From: Pseudomonas alkylphenolica
GTDB lineage: Bacteria > Pseudomonadota > Gammaproteobacteria > Pseudomonadales > Pseudomonadaceae
Reading direction: 5' to 3'
Length of the DNA stretch: 64,000 bases
Assembly (NCBI RefSeq): GCF_016009175.1
Contig: NZ_JADUCM010000006.1
Span: 62,001-126,000 of the forward strand
Shown here piece after piece: positions 18,622-28,916 of the stretch (positions are counted from its first letter, which is position 1; the number at the start of each line of letters is the position of its first letter). A program made the translations under genes and the position numbers. The notes below the pieces were generated by a model that saw nothing but the letters and a program-made list of their open reading frames with translations, had not been told where the DNA came from and ran no database searches.

Positions 18622-19074
18622 TCAGTAGCGGTCATGGCGCGGAAGACGCTGGGACAATTCGTCGAGCAGCTTTTGCTCGCGCTTGTCCTCGATCAGCCGC
18701 GCTTCGTCGATGTAGCGCTGAACCAGCTTGCGCAACCCTTCGACCCGGGCATACGCCTGCTGCCAGGTGCCGCGGGCATTGTTGAGGTTGTTCTGGTGCC
18801 AGGCCAGGCTTTGGCGCTGCTGGGTCATCGCGCTCTCCAGCTGACCGAGAAAGCGCTGGTAATTGACCAGCCAGCTGCCGGAAACGCCTTGCCCGCCCCG
18901 ATCAATCCATTGCAACTGATAATCTGCGCGAAAGCGGTCGAGTTCGGCGAGCTTGGCCTGCGCCAGGTTCACCTGCTGCTGGAACTGCCCCAGGCGCTGA
19001 GCGGCCTGACGCTCGGCGTTTTCGGCCATCTCCACGACCGGCGCCAGGCGCGCCGCACGGCTGGACTGAGCCAT
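18622..19074 (-). CDS. fliJ: FliJ, export ATPase stalk protein
   Basis: 150-residue, almost entirely coiled-coil protein that links the FliI ATPase ring to FlhA and escorts chaperones. Rich in Gln, Leu and charged residues with no cysteine, as in the family. It starts 6 bases after fliI and is the last gene of fliEFGHIJ. Confidence 0.93.
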   Translation of the reverse strand: MAQSSRAARLAPVVEMAENAERQAAQRLGQFQQQVNLAQAKLAELDRFRADYQLQWIDRGGQGVSGSWLVNYQRFLGQLESAMTQQRQSLAWHQNNLNNARGTWQQAYARVEGLRKLVQRYIDEARLIEDKREQKLLDELSQRLPRHDRY

Positions 19075-19080
19075 GAGCTA

Positions 19081-20448
19081 TCAGCCGCCGGTGTCGGATT
19101 TGGGCTGCGCAAAGACGCTGGCCAGGTGCTCGCGACTTTGCTGCATGCCGACATTGTCGTTCAGTCCCTGACGCAGGAAATGCACCAGCTTCGGTTGCAA
19201 GGCAATGGCCAGGTCGGTTTCGGCATCGCCGCCGGCCACGTAGGCACCGACACTGATCAGGTCGCGACTTTGCGACAGGCGCGACCACAGCTGCTTGAAC
19301 TGCTGCGCCTCGCGCATCTGGTCCGGGCTGACCACCTGCGGCATGACCCGACTGATCGAGGCTTCGATATCGATGGCCGGGTAATGCCCTTCTTCAGCCA
19401 GGCGCCGGGACAGGACGATATGCCCGTCGAGCACACCACGCGCCGAGTCGGCAATCGGGTCCTGCTGATCGTCACCTTCGGAGAGCACGGTATAGAACGC
19501 GGTAATCGAGCCACCGCCGGCCTCGCCGTTACCGGCACGCTCGACCAATTTGGGCAGTTTGGCAAACACTGAGGGCGGATAGCCTTTAGTGGCGGGCGGT
19601 TCGCCGATGGCCAGGGCGATTTCCCGCTGGGCCTGGGCAAAACGGGTCAGTGAGTCCATCAGTAACAGGACATTCTTGCCCTTGTCGCGAAAATATTCGG
19701 CAATGCGCGTGCAGTACATCGCCGCACGCAGACGCATCAGCGGCGCATCGTCCGCCGGAGAAGCCACGACCACCGAGCGCTTGAGGCCCTCGGTGCCGAG
19801 AATGTGCTCGATGAATTCCTTCACCTCACGGCCCCGCTCACCAATCAGGCCAACCACGATGATGTCGGCCTCGGTGAAGCGGGTCATCATCCCCAGCAGC
19901 ACACTCTTGCCGACGCCGGTACCGGCAAACAGGCCCAGACGCTGACCGCGACCGACCGTGAGCAAACCGTTGATGCTGCGAATGCCGACATCCAGTGGCT
20001 GGCTGATGGGGTCACGATTGAGCGGGTTGATAGTCGGACCATCCATGGGCACCCAGTCTTCGGCCTTCATGCCACCCTTGCCATCCAGCGCGCGCCCGGC
20101 GCCGTCAAGCACCCGTCCAAGCATGCTCATGCCCATGGGCAGCCGCCCGCTGTCAGCCAGCGGCACCACGCGCGCGCCCGGTGCAATACCGGCGACACTG
20201 CCGACCGGCATCAGGAACACCTTGGTGCCGGAAAAGCCCATGACTTCTGCTTCGACCCGCACCGGGTGGTGGCTGTCATCATTGATCACTACGCAGCGGC
20301 TACCGATTGCCGCGCGCAGGCCTTCAGCCTCCAGGGTCAAACCGACCATGCGCAGCAGGCGGCCTTCGACTACCGGCTGAGCGGGCAGTTTCACGGTGTC
20401 GGCATAGGTACCCAGGCGCTTGGCGAAGCTGGTGCGTTCAAGGCGCAT
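19081..20448 (-). CDS. fliI: FliI, flagellar type III export ATPase
   Basis: F1-beta-like hexameric ATPase that helps unfold and load export substrates. 455 residues with Walker [15 protein letters not shown], Walker [18 protein letters not shown] and the catalytic Glu in [13 protein letters not shown]. It overlaps the end of fliH by 11 bases and is followed by fliJ. Confidence 0.97.
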   Translation of the reverse strand: MRLERTSFAKRLGTYADTVKLPAQPVVEGRLLRMVGLTLEAEGLRAAIGSRCVVINDDSHHPVRVEAEVMGFSGTKVFLMPVGSVAGIAPGARVVPLADSGRLPMGMSMLGRVLDGAGRALDGKGGMKAEDWVPMDGPTINPLNRDPISQPLDVGIRSINGLLTVGRGQRLGLFAGTGVGKSVLLGMMTRFTEADIIVVGLIGERGREVKEFIEHILGTEGLKRSVVVASPADDAPLMRLRAAMYCTRIAEYFRDKGKNVLLLMDSLTRFAQAQREIALAIGEPPATKGYPPSVFAKLPKLVERAGNGEAGGGSITAFYTVLSEGDDQQDPIADSARGVLDGHIVLSRRLAEEGHYPAIDIEASISRVMPQVVSPDQMREAQQFKQLWSRLSQSRDLISVGAYVAGGDAETDLAIALQPKLVHFLRQGLNDNVGMQQSREHLASVFAQPKSDTGG

Positions 20449-21199
20449 CGGCGGTGTCCAGCTCGACCGTCAGGTCAGGCGCTGCCGGGTGCAAGCCCTG
20501 GTCGTGCAACTGATCGAACAGTTGCGCCAAGGCTTTCTCGAGTCGGGTTTCCATGGTCGCATCGATGCGGCTATGGTCGGTTTCAATCCGGCAGCCGCCC
20601 GGCAACAGGGCTTCATCCTCAAGCAGCTTCCAGCGTTCTTCATGACGCTCGCGCAAGGCTTTGGCCTGCTCGAAGTCCTGCGGATTGATATGAATGCGGA
20701 TGTTCTCGGCGCCCATGGGCAGCAGCTTCAACGCTTCGCGCAACACCTGGGTGATCTGCCCGGAATCGATGCGCAGCTCGCGACCGATGACCTCGCGGGC
20801 CATGTGCGCGACCAGGTTGACCAGGGCTTTCTCGATCTGGCTGTCTTGCTCGGCAATCGGCTCAAGCAGGTTGCCCATCAACTGCTCAAGGCTGGCCAGC
20901 TTGGCCGCCAGGGCCACTTCAGCCTCCTGGCGAACCTTGAGCTGGGTGCTGTGAAAACCTTCCCGCTCACCGATGGCAAAGCCTTCGTTGTAGGCATCCT
21001 GGCGGATGCTCTCAAGCTCTTCGAGGGTCAGTGGCTGGACTTCCTCCAGCGGCACCTCCTCGATTTCCTCCTGAACCACTTCAGGCTCGGGTTCGGGCTC
21101 GGGCTCCGGTTGTGGATCGAAGCTGGGCAGCGCCCAGCGATCGAAGCCTTCAACCTCGTTGGCGCGAATCAGTTCGCTCAGGTGCTCGTTGGTCGACAT
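20438..21199 (-). CDS. fliH: FliH, negative regulator of FliI
   Basis: Dimeric stator-like protein that tethers FliI to FliN and restrains its ATPase. 253 residues; a Glu/Pro-rich segment ([18 protein letters not shown]) precedes a predicted coiled coil and the conserved C-terminal V-type ATPase E-subunit-like region. Start at ATG 21199 ([16 protein letters not shown]); a GTG at 21211 would add four residues and neither has a strong ribosome site. Overlaps fliI by 11 bases. Confidence 0.94.
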   Translation of the reverse strand: MSTNEHLSELIRANEVEGFDRWALPSFDPQPEPEPEPEPEVVQEEIEEVPLEEVQPLTLEELESIRQDAYNEGFAIGEREGFHSTQLKVRQEAEVALAAKLASLEQLMGNLLEPIAEQDSQIEKALVNLVAHMAREVIGRELRIDSGQITQVLREALKLLPMGAENIRIHINPQDFEQAKALRERHEERWKLLEDEALLPGGCRIETDHSRIDATMETRLEKALAQLFDQLHDQGLHPAAPDLTVELDTADAP

Positions 21200-21228
21200 G
21201 ATTGCACGCACTCAAAGAATCGCGGACT

Positions 21229-22248
21229 TTAGATCATCTCTTCGCCGCCCTTGCCACCGAGCACGATTTCTCCTGCTTCGGCCATACGGCGGGCGATGGT
21301 GAGGATTTCTTTTTGCGCCGTTTCGACGTCGCTGACCCGTACCGGCCCCTTGGCCTCCAGGTCGTCGCGCAGCAGCTCGGAGGCACGCTTGGACATGTTC
21401 TTGAAGATCTTGTCCTTGACCTTCTCGTCCGCACCCTTGAGCGAAACCACCAGCACATCGGAAGAAACTTCGCGCAACAGCGCCTGGATACCACGGTCGT
21501 CGACATCGGCGAGGTTGTTGAAGACGAACATCAGGTCTTCGATCTGCTCGGACAGGTCGCCGTCGATATCACGGATCGCATCCATCAGCTGGCCTTCCAC
21601 CGAGCTGTCGAGGAAGTTCATGATGTCGGCTGCACGCTTGATACCACCCAGCGTGGTGCGCGCCGCATTGGAGTTGCCGGAGAACTGCTTCTCGAGGATC
21701 TGGTTGAGCTCCTTGAGCGCCGCCGGCTGTACGGTATTGAGCGAGGAAACCCGCAGGATGATGTCCAGGCGCACCTTGTGGTCGAAGTTACCCAGTACTT
21801 CACCAGCCTGGTCCGGGTCCAGGTAGGCCACCACGATCGCCTGGATCTGTGGGTGCTCGTAGCGAATGACGTCGGCCACGGCACGCGGCTCCATCCACTT
21901 GAGGCTGTCCAGGCCGCTGGTGTTGCCACCGAGCAGGATGCGGTCGATCAGGCCGTTGGCCTTGTCTTCACCCAGCGCCTGGGTAAGCATCTTGCGGATG
22001 TAGCCGTCAGAGCCGACGCCCAGGCTGGTCTGGTCGCCGACGATCTCGACGAACTCACTCATCACCTGTTCAACCTGCTCGCGATGGACATTGCCCATCT
22101 GCGCCATGGCCACACCGACGCGCTGCACTTCCTTGGGCCCCATGTGGCGCAGCACCTGCGCAGCATCGGTTTCCCCCAGGGACAGGAGCAGGATTGCCGC
22201 CTTGTCGACCCGGGTCAGTTTCGCGGTAAGGGCTCGGTTATCACTCAT
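21229..22248 (-). CDS. fliG: FliG, flagellar rotor/switch protein
   Basis: C-ring protein whose C-terminal charged helix meets the stator and produces torque. 339 residues with the N-terminal FliF-binding domain, the EHPQ-type motif in IRYEHPQIQAIVVAYL and the torque helix region (SDVLVVSLKGADEKVKDKIF). Its ATG overlaps fliF by 8 bases. Confidence 0.97.
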   Translation of the reverse strand: MSDNRALTAKLTRVDKAAILLLSLGETDAAQVLRHMGPKEVQRVGVAMAQMGNVHREQVEQVMSEFVEIVGDQTSLGVGSDGYIRKMLTQALGEDKANGLIDRILLGGNTSGLDSLKWMEPRAVADVIRYEHPQIQAIVVAYLDPDQAGEVLGNFDHKVRLDIILRVSSLNTVQPAALKELNQILEKQFSGNSNAARTTLGGIKRAADIMNFLDSSVEGQLMDAIRDIDGDLSEQIEDLMFVFNNLADVDDRGIQALLREVSSDVLVVSLKGADEKVKDKIFKNMSKRASELLRDDLEAKGPVRVSDVETAQKEILTIARRMAEAGEIVLGGKGGEEMI

Positions 22249-24022
22249 CGGCGTTGATCCACTCTTTCACGACCTGGGCCACACGACCCGGGTCTTCGGC
22301 CACCAGGCTCTTGATTGCATTGAGCTGCGCGTCGTAACCCTCGCTCGGGCTTGGCAGCAGAATGCTTTGCGGACCACCCAGGCTAACGCGGTCGTTGGCC
22401 AGTTCGCCATCCAGACCGAGCATGCCGCCCAGTTCCATGTCGCCATCGGCACCGGCGCCCTGCTTGCCATTGCCGGTGATGTTGTTAAGTACCGGACGCA
22501 GCACACCGAACACCAGCACCAGGATGAACAGCACACCCATGACCTGCTTGATGATGTCCCAGAACCAGGGCTGCGAGTAGAACGGAATCTCGGTGATCAC
22601 TTCACCACGGTCAGCAGCAAACGGCACGTTGATGACGCTGACACTGTCGCCACGACTGGCATCGAAGCCCACCGCGTCCTGCACCAGGCGGGTAAAGCGC
22701 GCCAGGTCTTCGGTGCCCCATGGGGCACGGGTGGTATCGCCCGTCGCCGGGTCGATCTTGACCTGATCGTCGACCACCACAGCCACCGACAAACGACTCA
22801 GGCGGCCCTGCTGCTGACGGGTATGACTGATGGAACGGTCCAGCTCGAAGTTCTTGGTCGACTGCGAACGCTTGTCGGCAGGATACGGCGCGAGCATCGG
22901 CTGGCCGGTGGCCGGATCCATGATCTGCTGGCCGTTGGCATCGAGCAGCGGTTGCCCCGGCTGGATGGCTGCGGTGGCAGGTTGCGCGCCGCCAGTGGTC
23001 TGTGGCGCTGACGCCGGCCCTGGTGGCTGGTTGCTGAGCGCGCCCGGCACACCTTGAGGGCCCATGCTGCTGGAGCGCTGTTCATTCACCGACTGCTCGC
23101 TGCGCAGTGCCGGCTGATCAGGGTTGAACTGCTCGGAAGTCGACTCGACCGCACTGAAGTCGACATCCGCCGACACTTCGGCCTTGTACCGGTCGTTACC
23201 GAGCACAGGCTGCAGGATGTTGTGCACACGCTGGGTGAGCATGCCTTCCATGCGCCGGCTGTAGTCGAACTGCTTGCCGGCCATGGTCAGCTCGGAGTTG
23301 CCGATCTGGTCGGAGAGCAGGCTGCCCTTCTGATCGACAACAGTGACCTGCGACTTGTCCAGCTCCGGCACACTGGTTGCCACCAGATTGACAATCGCCA
23401 TCACCTGACCGGCTTCCAGCGCACGGCCCGGATACAGCTCGACCAGTACCGAAGCACTTGGACGACGCTCGTCACGCACGAACACCGAGCTTTTCGGGAT
23501 TGCCAGGTGCACGCGCGCGCCCTTGACGTTGTTCAGGCTGGAAATGGTCCGCGCCAGCTCACCTTCAAGGCCACGACGATAACGGGTAGCTTCCATGAAC
23601 TGGCTGGTGCCCAGGCCCTGGTCCTTGTCGAGAATCTCGAAGCCGACATTACCGTCGCCAGGCGCCACACCGGCAGCCGCCAGTTTCAGGCGCGCACGCG
23701 ACAGGTCATCGGCCTTGACCAGCAAGGCGCCTGAATTGGGCTCGACGTTATAGGCGATATCAGCAGCTGCCAGGGTGTCCATGACCTGCTTGGTGTCCAT
23801 CCCCGCCAGGCTGCCGTACAGCGGCCGGTAGTCGGGTTGCTGCGACCAGAGCACCACGGCAAAACCGATCGCCACGCTCGCGGCAAGGCCCACCAGCAGG
23901 CCCACCTGGCGCAGCATGGGCATCTGCGAGATGTTCTCCAGGAACGACATGCCGAACAACGGCGGCTTGGGCGCTGTTGCGCTGCCTTTGGCGGGCACGT
24001 TATCGACGACTGCTTCGGCCAT
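22241..24022 (-). CDS. fliF: FliF, MS-ring protein
   Basis: Builds the membrane/supramembrane ring that starts flagellar assembly at the pole chosen by FlhF. 593 residues: cytoplasmic N-tail, first membrane helix (QVGLLVGLAASVAIGFAVVLW), the YscJ-like periplasmic RBM domains, a Pro/Gln-rich loop near 310-370, second membrane helix (VMGVLFILVLVFGVL) and the C-terminal FliG-binding tail. 15 bases after fliE. Confidence 0.97.
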   Translation of the reverse strand: MAEAVVDNVPAKGSATAPKPPLFGMSFLENISQMPMLRQVGLLVGLAASVAIGFAVVLWSQQPDYRPLYGSLAGMDTKQVMDTLAAADIAYNVEPNSGALLVKADDLSRARLKLAAAGVAPGDGNVGFEILDKDQGLGTSQFMEATRYRRGLEGELARTISSLNNVKGARVHLAIPKSSVFVRDERRPSASVLVELYPGRALEAGQVMAIVNLVATSVPELDKSQVTVVDQKGSLLSDQIGNSELTMAGKQFDYSRRMEGMLTQRVHNILQPVLGNDRYKAEVSADVDFSAVESTSEQFNPDQPALRSEQSVNEQRSSSMGPQGVPGALSNQPPGPASAPQTTGGAQPATAAIQPGQPLLDANGQQIMDPATGQPMLAPYPADKRSQSTKNFELDRSISHTRQQQGRLSRLSVAVVVDDQVKIDPATGDTTRAPWGTEDLARFTRLVQDAVGFDASRGDSVSVINVPFAADRGEVITEIPFYSQPWFWDIIKQVMGVLFILVLVFGVLRPVLNNITGNGKQGAGADGDMELGGMLGLDGELANDRVSLGGPQSILLPSPSEGYDAQLNAIKSLVAEDPGRVAQVVKEWINADE

Positions 24023-24037
24023 GACTCAATCTCGCCC

Positions 24038-24364
24038 TTATACCGGCATCTGCATGATGTCTTGATACGCCTGAACCAGCTTGTTACGCACCTGGGTCAA
24101 GGCTTGAAAGGAGACGGAGGCCTTCTGCGAGGCGATCATCACGTCGGTCAGATCGACACCGCTTTTGCCGATCTCGAATGCATTGGCCAGCTGCGTGGAA
24201 GCCTGTTGGGTGTCACTGACCTTGTTGATGGCCTGACCCAGCATGTCGGCAAAGTTGCTCGAACCGAGCTCGGGCGCGGCTGCCGTTTTCGGCATCGACA
24301 TGGCGTCCATCTGCATGGCCCGCATGTCCAACATCAATCGATTAAACTCAACACCTTGGCTCAT
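24038..24364 (-). CDS. fliE: FliE, MS-ring/rod junction protein
   Basis: 108-residue export substrate connecting FliF to the rod. Start at ATG 24364 ([18 protein letters not shown]) with GGAGAG 7-8 bases upstream; the longer open frame is excluded because an RpoN promoter lies inside it. C-terminal conserved part [20 protein letters not shown]. First gene of fliEFGHIJ. Confidence 0.95.
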   Translation of the reverse strand: MSQGVEFNRLMLDMRAMQMDAMSMPKTAAAPELGSSNFADMLGQAINKVSDTQQASTQLANAFEIGKSGVDLTDVMIASQKASVSFQALTQVRNKLVQAYQDIMQMPV

Positions 24365-24425
24365 GGACTTCTCTCTCCGACGGCCCGCATTTTTTTGACA
24401 CTCACGCAGCGGATAGGCAGGACTT

Positions 24426-24441
24426 AGCAACAAAAGTGCCA
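24426..24441 (-). promoter_or_regulatory. RpoN (-24/-12) promoter of fliEFGHIJ
   Basis: The minus strand reads TGGCACTTTTGTTGCT, a full match to TGGCAC-N5-TTGCW, 62 bases before the fliE ATG. Being just downstream of fleR, it fits FleR-activated class III expression in Pseudomonas. Confidence 0.88.
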
Positions 24442-24484
24442 GCTCTACCTGCCGCACCAACAAAAGCGCGAATATTCATACCCT

Positions 24485-25855
24485 TCAACTGGCGTACAGG
24501 CTGGCCTCGACATCCATGCCGGCATCGCGCATTTGCGCCAGCTTGTAGCGCAGGGTGCGCGGGCTGATACCCAGGCGTTCGGCGGCTTCCTTGCGCCGGC
24601 CTCGCTCGGAACGCAGGGTATCGATGATCATCTGGAACTCGTGACGACGCATGTCATCACCCAGGCCGCTGGCCTCGGGTATCGCTGGCGCCGACTGAAC
24701 AACCGGGGAGGCAAAGGTCGGCATGGCACCGGCCAGACAAAAATCCGCCGCCTCGATCACGCCACCCTGCTGCAGGATCAACGCACGCTGCACGGCGTTG
24801 TCCAGCTCGCGCACGTTACCCGGCCAGGCATAGCCTTGCAGGCAGGCCCGGGCCTCGGGCGACAGGCGCACCGCAGCGTGCTTCATTTTATTGACGTGGC
24901 GCGCCAGCAATCGCTCGGCGAGCGGCAGAATGTCGGCGCTGCGCTCACGCAACGGCCTCCACGCCAGCGGGAACACCGAGAGGCGATAGAACAGGTCCTC
25001 ACGAAAACGCCCCGCTGCCACCTCGCCGGCCAGGTCACGGTTGGTGGTCGCCACCACGCGGATGTCCAGTGCGATAGGTTTGCGCCCACCCACCCGCTCC
25101 ACTTCCCGCTCCTGCAATACGCGCAGCAATTTGGCCTGCAACCCCAGAGGCATCTCGGAGATTTCATCGAGCAACAGCGTGCCGCCATCGGCCTGCTCGA
25201 ACTTGCCCGCCTGGGCGGCGATGGCGCCGGTGAAGGAACCCTTCTCATGCCCGAACAGCGTTGCTTCCAGCATGTTGTCCGGAATCGCCGCGCAGTTGAT
25301 GGCCACAAAGGGCTGCGTCGCGCGCGTGGACTGCTGATGAATGTAGCGCGCCAGCACCTCTTTACCGGTGCCCGACTCACCCGAGATCAGCACCGTGGAA
25401 TCGCTACGCGCCACCCGCGCGGCCAGCTCCAGTAATTGCGCACTGGCCGGCTCGCAGGCCACAGGCCCCTCATCCGCCGAAGCAGCCAGCACCCCGAGGG
25501 CATGGCGCGCAACCAGATCAAGCAAGGCCCGCGGCTCAAACGGTTTGACCAGATAATCCACCGCCCCTTGGCGCATGGCCTCAACGGCACGCTCAACGGC
25601 AGCATGCGCCGTCATCAGCAGCACCGGCAATTGCGGCTGACGTGCACGCAACAGCGCCAGCAACTGATGCCCGTCCATGCCAGGCATGTTGACGTCGCTG
25701 ACGACCAGACTGAAAGCCTCTGCAGCAACGGCTTGCAGCGCCTCTTCGGCCGACCCCACCGCTTGATAGTCAAAGCCGCCCAGCTCAAGGGTGTCGCCCA
25801 AGGCCTGACGCAGTGCCCGATCGTCCTCGACCAGCAGCACCTTGATTGCCTTCAT
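24485..25855 (-). CDS. fleR: FleR, RpoN-dependent flagellar response regulator
   Basis: Activates middle flagellar genes (fliE, flgB and others in P. aeruginosa) with RpoN. 456 residues: receiver with Asp in FSLVVSDVNMPGMDG, AAA+ domain with Walker A GESGTGKE, the sigma-54 contact loop GSFTGA (Ser in place of the usual Ala), Walker B GGTLLLDEIS, and a C-terminal Fis-type helix-turn-helix (RRKEAAERLGISPRTLRYKL). Overlaps fleS by 4 bases (ATGA). Confidence 0.96.
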   Translation of the reverse strand: MKAIKVLLVEDDRALRQALGDTLELGGFDYQAVGSAEEALQAVAAEAFSLVVSDVNMPGMDGHQLLALLRARQPQLPVLLMTAHAAVERAVEAMRQGAVDYLVKPFEPRALLDLVARHALGVLAASADEGPVACEPASAQLLELAARVARSDSTVLISGESGTGKEVLARYIHQQSTRATQPFVAINCAAIPDNMLEATLFGHEKGSFTGAIAAQAGKFEQADGGTLLLDEISEMPLGLQAKLLRVLQEREVERVGGRKPIALDIRVVATTNRDLAGEVAAGRFREDLFYRLSVFPLAWRPLRERSADILPLAERLLARHVNKMKHAAVRLSPEARACLQGYAWPGNVRELDNAVQRALILQQGGVIEAADFCLAGAMPTFASPVVQSAPAIPEASGLGDDMRRHEFQMIIDTLRSERGRRKEAAERLGISPRTLRYKLAQMRDAGMDVEASLYAS

Positions 25856-27066
25856 TGCTCAATCTCCATTTTCATCGCGTCGATCAACGGCAACGTGACC
25901 AACGCACACGTACCACGGCCCGGCCGTGATCGTAATTGCAAGGCACCCTGATGGGCCCGTGCCACCGCATTGACCACCGCCAGGCCAAGGCCGGTGCCGG
26001 TCGGCTTGGTGGTCAGGAAGGGTTCCCCCAGGCGCGCCAGCAACGCACTGTCGATACCGGCACCGGCATCACTGATGCACAGGCGCAGCAGCTGACCACG
26101 GCGATACAGGTGCACCTTCAGGCGAACCGGCTCGCTGCTGGCCTGCAACGCATTTTCCACCAGGTTGAGCAAGGCACCGACCAGGGTGTCGCGATTGCAC
26201 AGCAACTCGCCCAGATGACTGTCGCACTGCCAGCGCACCGCGTGCCCCTGGACATGTGCCTGAGCGGCCTGTTGCAGCGACTGGAACAGCGCCTTGGGCG
26301 TGATCCGGTCGGTCAACGGCAGTTCGCCGCGGGCAAACACCAGCATGTCGCGTACCTGGTGCTCCAGCTCATGCAGGCGCTCCTTGAGGTTGCCGGCAAA
26401 GCGCTGCTGGGTTTCCAGCGGCAGGTTCTGCTCGGCCAGGTGACTGGCGTACAGCAGCGCCGCCGACAATGGCGTACGGATCTGATGCGCCAGCGAAGCC
26501 ACCATCCGCCCGAGCGACGACAAACGCTCATGGCGAGCCAGCTGGCCCTGCAGGCGACGGGTTTCGGTGAGGTCGTTGAGCAGCACCAACTGGCCCGGCT
26601 CGGCATCCAGCGAGCGCGTGGCGATCGACAGGCGACGTCCGTCGCGCAGCGATACTTCATGACCATCGTCTTCACGCGGGGCAAAACTGCGGGCAATCAC
26701 CTGCCGCCACAACTCGCCCACCAACGGCTCGCCCAAGAGCTCGCAGGCAGCAGGATTCGCTTCGCGCACCCGGCCATTGGCGTCAATGACAATGACGCCA
26801 CCGGGCAACAGGTCGAGCAGGTTTTGCAGGCGATTGGCCAACCGCTCCTTCTCGGCAAGCTCGGCCATGCGCTGGGCACTGACCACCGCCAGCTCACCCT
26901 TGAGCTCGGTGACCCGCGCTTCAAGCAAGCTATAGGATTCGCTCAGCTGATTGGAGACCTGGTCGAACATGGCAAAGGCCTGTTCCAACCCGAGACGGCT
27001 TTCCTGTTCGGCGGCGTTCTGCCCCTTCGAATCAGGGACACAGGAGATGGGGGCGGCCTGGGGCAT
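25852..27066 (-). CDS. fleS: FleS, soluble sensor histidine kinase
   Basis: Partner kinase of FleR. 404 residues without membrane segments: N-terminal coiled coil, PAS domain (about 80-190), HisKA with the phosphorylated His in VASLAHQIRTPLSAAL, and HATPase_c with NLVENALQA, DAGAGID and GTGLGLAVV. Being cytoplasmic suggests it senses an internal state of flagellar assembly; that is inference. Preceded by an RpoN promoter. Confidence 0.95.
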   Translation of the reverse strand: MPQAAPISCVPDSKGQNAAEQESRLGLEQAFAMFDQVSNQLSESYSLLEARVTELKGELAVVSAQRMAELAEKERLANRLQNLLDLLPGGVIVIDANGRVREANPAACELLGEPLVGELWRQVIARSFAPREDDGHEVSLRDGRRLSIATRSLDAEPGQLVLLNDLTETRRLQGQLARHERLSSLGRMVASLAHQIRTPLSAALLYASHLAEQNLPLETQQRFAGNLKERLHELEHQVRDMLVFARGELPLTDRITPKALFQSLQQAAQAHVQGHAVRWQCDSHLGELLCNRDTLVGALLNLVENALQASSEPVRLKVHLYRRGQLLRLCISDAGAGIDSALLARLGEPFLTTKPTGTGLGLAVVNAVARAHQGALQLRSRPGRGTCALVTLPLIDAMKMEIEQ

Positions 27067-27118
27067 CGTGCTCTCTCGCGTGACTGACCGTCATAAAACG
27101 GTATGTTGTCTGCGTAGT

Positions 27119-27134
27119 AGCAATAGCCGTGCCG
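27119..27134 (-). promoter_or_regulatory. RpoN (-24/-12) promoter of fleSR
   Basis: The minus strand reads CGGCACGGCTATTGCT: a match to TGGCAC-N5-TTGCW except for the first base. It lies about 53 bases before fleS, and fleSR is known to be FleQ/RpoN-dependent in P. aeruginosa. The rest of the gap to fleQ holds only weak hairpins. Confidence 0.78.
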
Positions 27135-27270
27135 GATAGTGCGAGGCGGGTAGTGTCGGGGACCGCAGAGTAACGGCAAACACCGATGAGGCGGGCGTTA
27201 CAGCCCTTGAAAAGATAAGGGTATTACCATGACGGGAGCATCCCTGCGCTCCGTCACGGCGAGGCAGGCG

Positions 27271-28746
27271 TCAATCCTCCGCCTGTTCGTCTCCATCACG
27301 ACGGCTCATGCCGTACTTGCGCATTTTTTCCACCAGCGTCGTACGGCGGATACGCAAACGCTCAGCAGCCCGGGCGACGATACCGTTGGCATCATCCAGC
27401 GCCTGCTGGATAAGCCCCTGCTCCAGACCGCCGAGGTAGTCCTTGAGGTCCAGCCCTTCTGGCGGAAGCATGGCGTGCGTGGCAAAACTCGGCGAACTGC
27501 CATTGATTGCCACACGTTCTTCCAGGTCCGAACGCAGGCTGTCGACCAGATGCTCGTCTTCGTCATCGACGTAGCGGAATTTTTTCGGCAGTTCCGACAC
27601 ACCGATCACCCCATAGGGGTGCATGATCGCCATGCGCTCCACCAGGTTGGCCAGCTCACGGACGTTGCCCGGCCAGCCATGACGGCACAGCGACATGATC
27701 GCTGCCGAATTGAAACGGATCGACCCGCGCTTTTCGTGTTCCATGCGCGAAATCAGTTCGTTCATCAGCAGCGGAATGTCCTCGACGCGCTCACGCAGCG
27801 GAGCCATCTCGATCGGGAAGACATTGAGACGGTAGTACAGGTCTTCGCGGAAGGTGCCCGCCTCGATCATGCTCTCGAGGTTCTTGTGGGTCGCGGCGAT
27901 GATGCGCACGTCGATGCCCTGGGTCTTGTTGCTGCCGACCCGCTCGAACGTCCGCTCTTGCAGTACGCGCAACAGCTTGACCTGCATCGGCAGGGGCATG
28001 TCACCGATTTCATCGAGGAACAGCGTGCCACCGTTGGCCAGCTCGAAGCGTCCAGCACGGCTGGTGATGGCACCGGTAAAGGCACCTTTCTCATGGCCGA
28101 ACAGTTCGCTTTCCAGCAACTCGGCCGGGATTGCACCGCAGTTGACCGGCACGAACGGCGCTTCGCGGCGCTTGGAGTGATAGTGCAGGTTGCGCGCCAC
28201 CACTTCCTTGCCGGTACCGGACTCGCCGAGGATCAGCACGCTGGCGTCAGTATCCGCCACCTGCTGCATCATCTGCCGCACATGCTGAATGGCTCGACTG
28301 GTGCCCACCAGGCTGCGGAACAGGTTCGGCTCGCGCTGGCGACCGCGCTCGCGGGCCTGGTCGTACATCTCGCGATAGACCTGGGCGCGATGCAGCGAAT
28401 CGAGCAACTTGCTGTAGCTCGGCGGCATTTCGAGGTTGGACAGCACCCGACGACGCAGCTCTTCCGGAAGCTCGGCTGAAGAAATTTCGCCTAAAAGCAA
28501 AACCGGAAGGAACTCATCCCACGCAGCCACTGTCTTAAGCACGCTCAACAGACTTGCCGGAGCATTTACGGTCCCGATCAGGACACAGAGTACTTCACGA
28601 CTGGATGACAACGATTCGACAGCCTGCTGCCAGTCTTGGCTTGAGCAGGTGAGATTTTCTTCGCCGAGAAAATTGAGTACCACCGCCAGGTCGCGGCGGC
28701 GAACGCTATCGTCATCGATCAGCAAAATTTTGGTTTCACGCCACAT
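27271..28746 (-). CDS. fleQ: FleQ, master flagellar regulator and c-di-GMP receptor
   Basis: Top-tier enhancer-binding protein: activates flagellar genes with RpoN and controls exopolysaccharide and adhesin genes according to c-di-GMP. 491 residues. The N-terminal receiver-like domain lacks the phosphoacceptor Asp (VLCVLIGTV). The AAA+ domain has [17 protein letters not shown] (LFRS, the known c-di-GMP contact), Walker [20 protein letters not shown] and [10 protein letters not shown]; a Fis-type helix-turn-helix ends the protein. FleN, which restrains it, is encoded in this window. Confidence 0.97.
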   Translation of the reverse strand: MWRETKILLIDDDSVRRRDLAVVLNFLGEENLTCSSQDWQQAVESLSSSREVLCVLIGTVNAPASLLSVLKTVAAWDEFLPVLLLGEISSAELPEELRRRVLSNLEMPPSYSKLLDSLHRAQVYREMYDQARERGRQREPNLFRSLVGTSRAIQHVRQMMQQVADTDASVLILGESGTGKEVVARNLHYHSKRREAPFVPVNCGAIPAELLESELFGHEKGAFTGAITSRAGRFELANGGTLFLDEIGDMPLPMQVKLLRVLQERTFERVGSNKTQGIDVRIIAATHKNLESMIEAGTFREDLYYRLNVFPIEMAPLRERVEDIPLLMNELISRMEHEKRGSIRFNSAAIMSLCRHGWPGNVRELANLVERMAIMHPYGVIGVSELPKKFRYVDDEDEHLVDSLRSDLEERVAINGSSPSFATHAMLPPEGLDLKDYLGGLEQGLIQQALDDANGIVARAAERLRIRRTTLVEKMRKYGMSRRDGDEQAED

Positions 28747-28835
28747 GCAATAGCAACTTCCCTAGTCATCTCGGCGCCCCGCAAAGGGCTTGCTCGACAT
28801 CATTCCGACTGAACGATCAGTGTTCGGACGTCTGA

Positions 28836-28864
28836 ATTGTGAAAACAGCCACTAGTTAAGTCAA
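28836..28864 (-). promoter_or_regulatory. Candidate sigma-70 promoter of fleQ
   Basis: On the minus strand TTGACT and CACAAT are spaced by 17 bases (5/6 and 4/6 matches), about 90 bases before the fleQ ATG. Overlapping its -10, positions 28823-28836 hold a 14-base palindrome with one mismatch (TTCGGACGTCTGAA) that could be an operator. P. aeruginosa fleQ is transcribed by sigma-70 and repressed by Vfr; whether this site serves a repressor is unknown. Confidence 0.4.
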
Positions 28865-28916
28865 AAAACCGTTCAGGGTCAAATTTATGGCGCCCTGTTT
28901 CCGGTTTTGCCCAGCG

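Noticed and set aside
27230..27256. Hairpin (TGACGG-GAGC with GCTCCGTCA) just after fleQ as a terminator
   Set aside because: A bulged stem and no T-run on the minus strand; recorded only as possible secondary structure.
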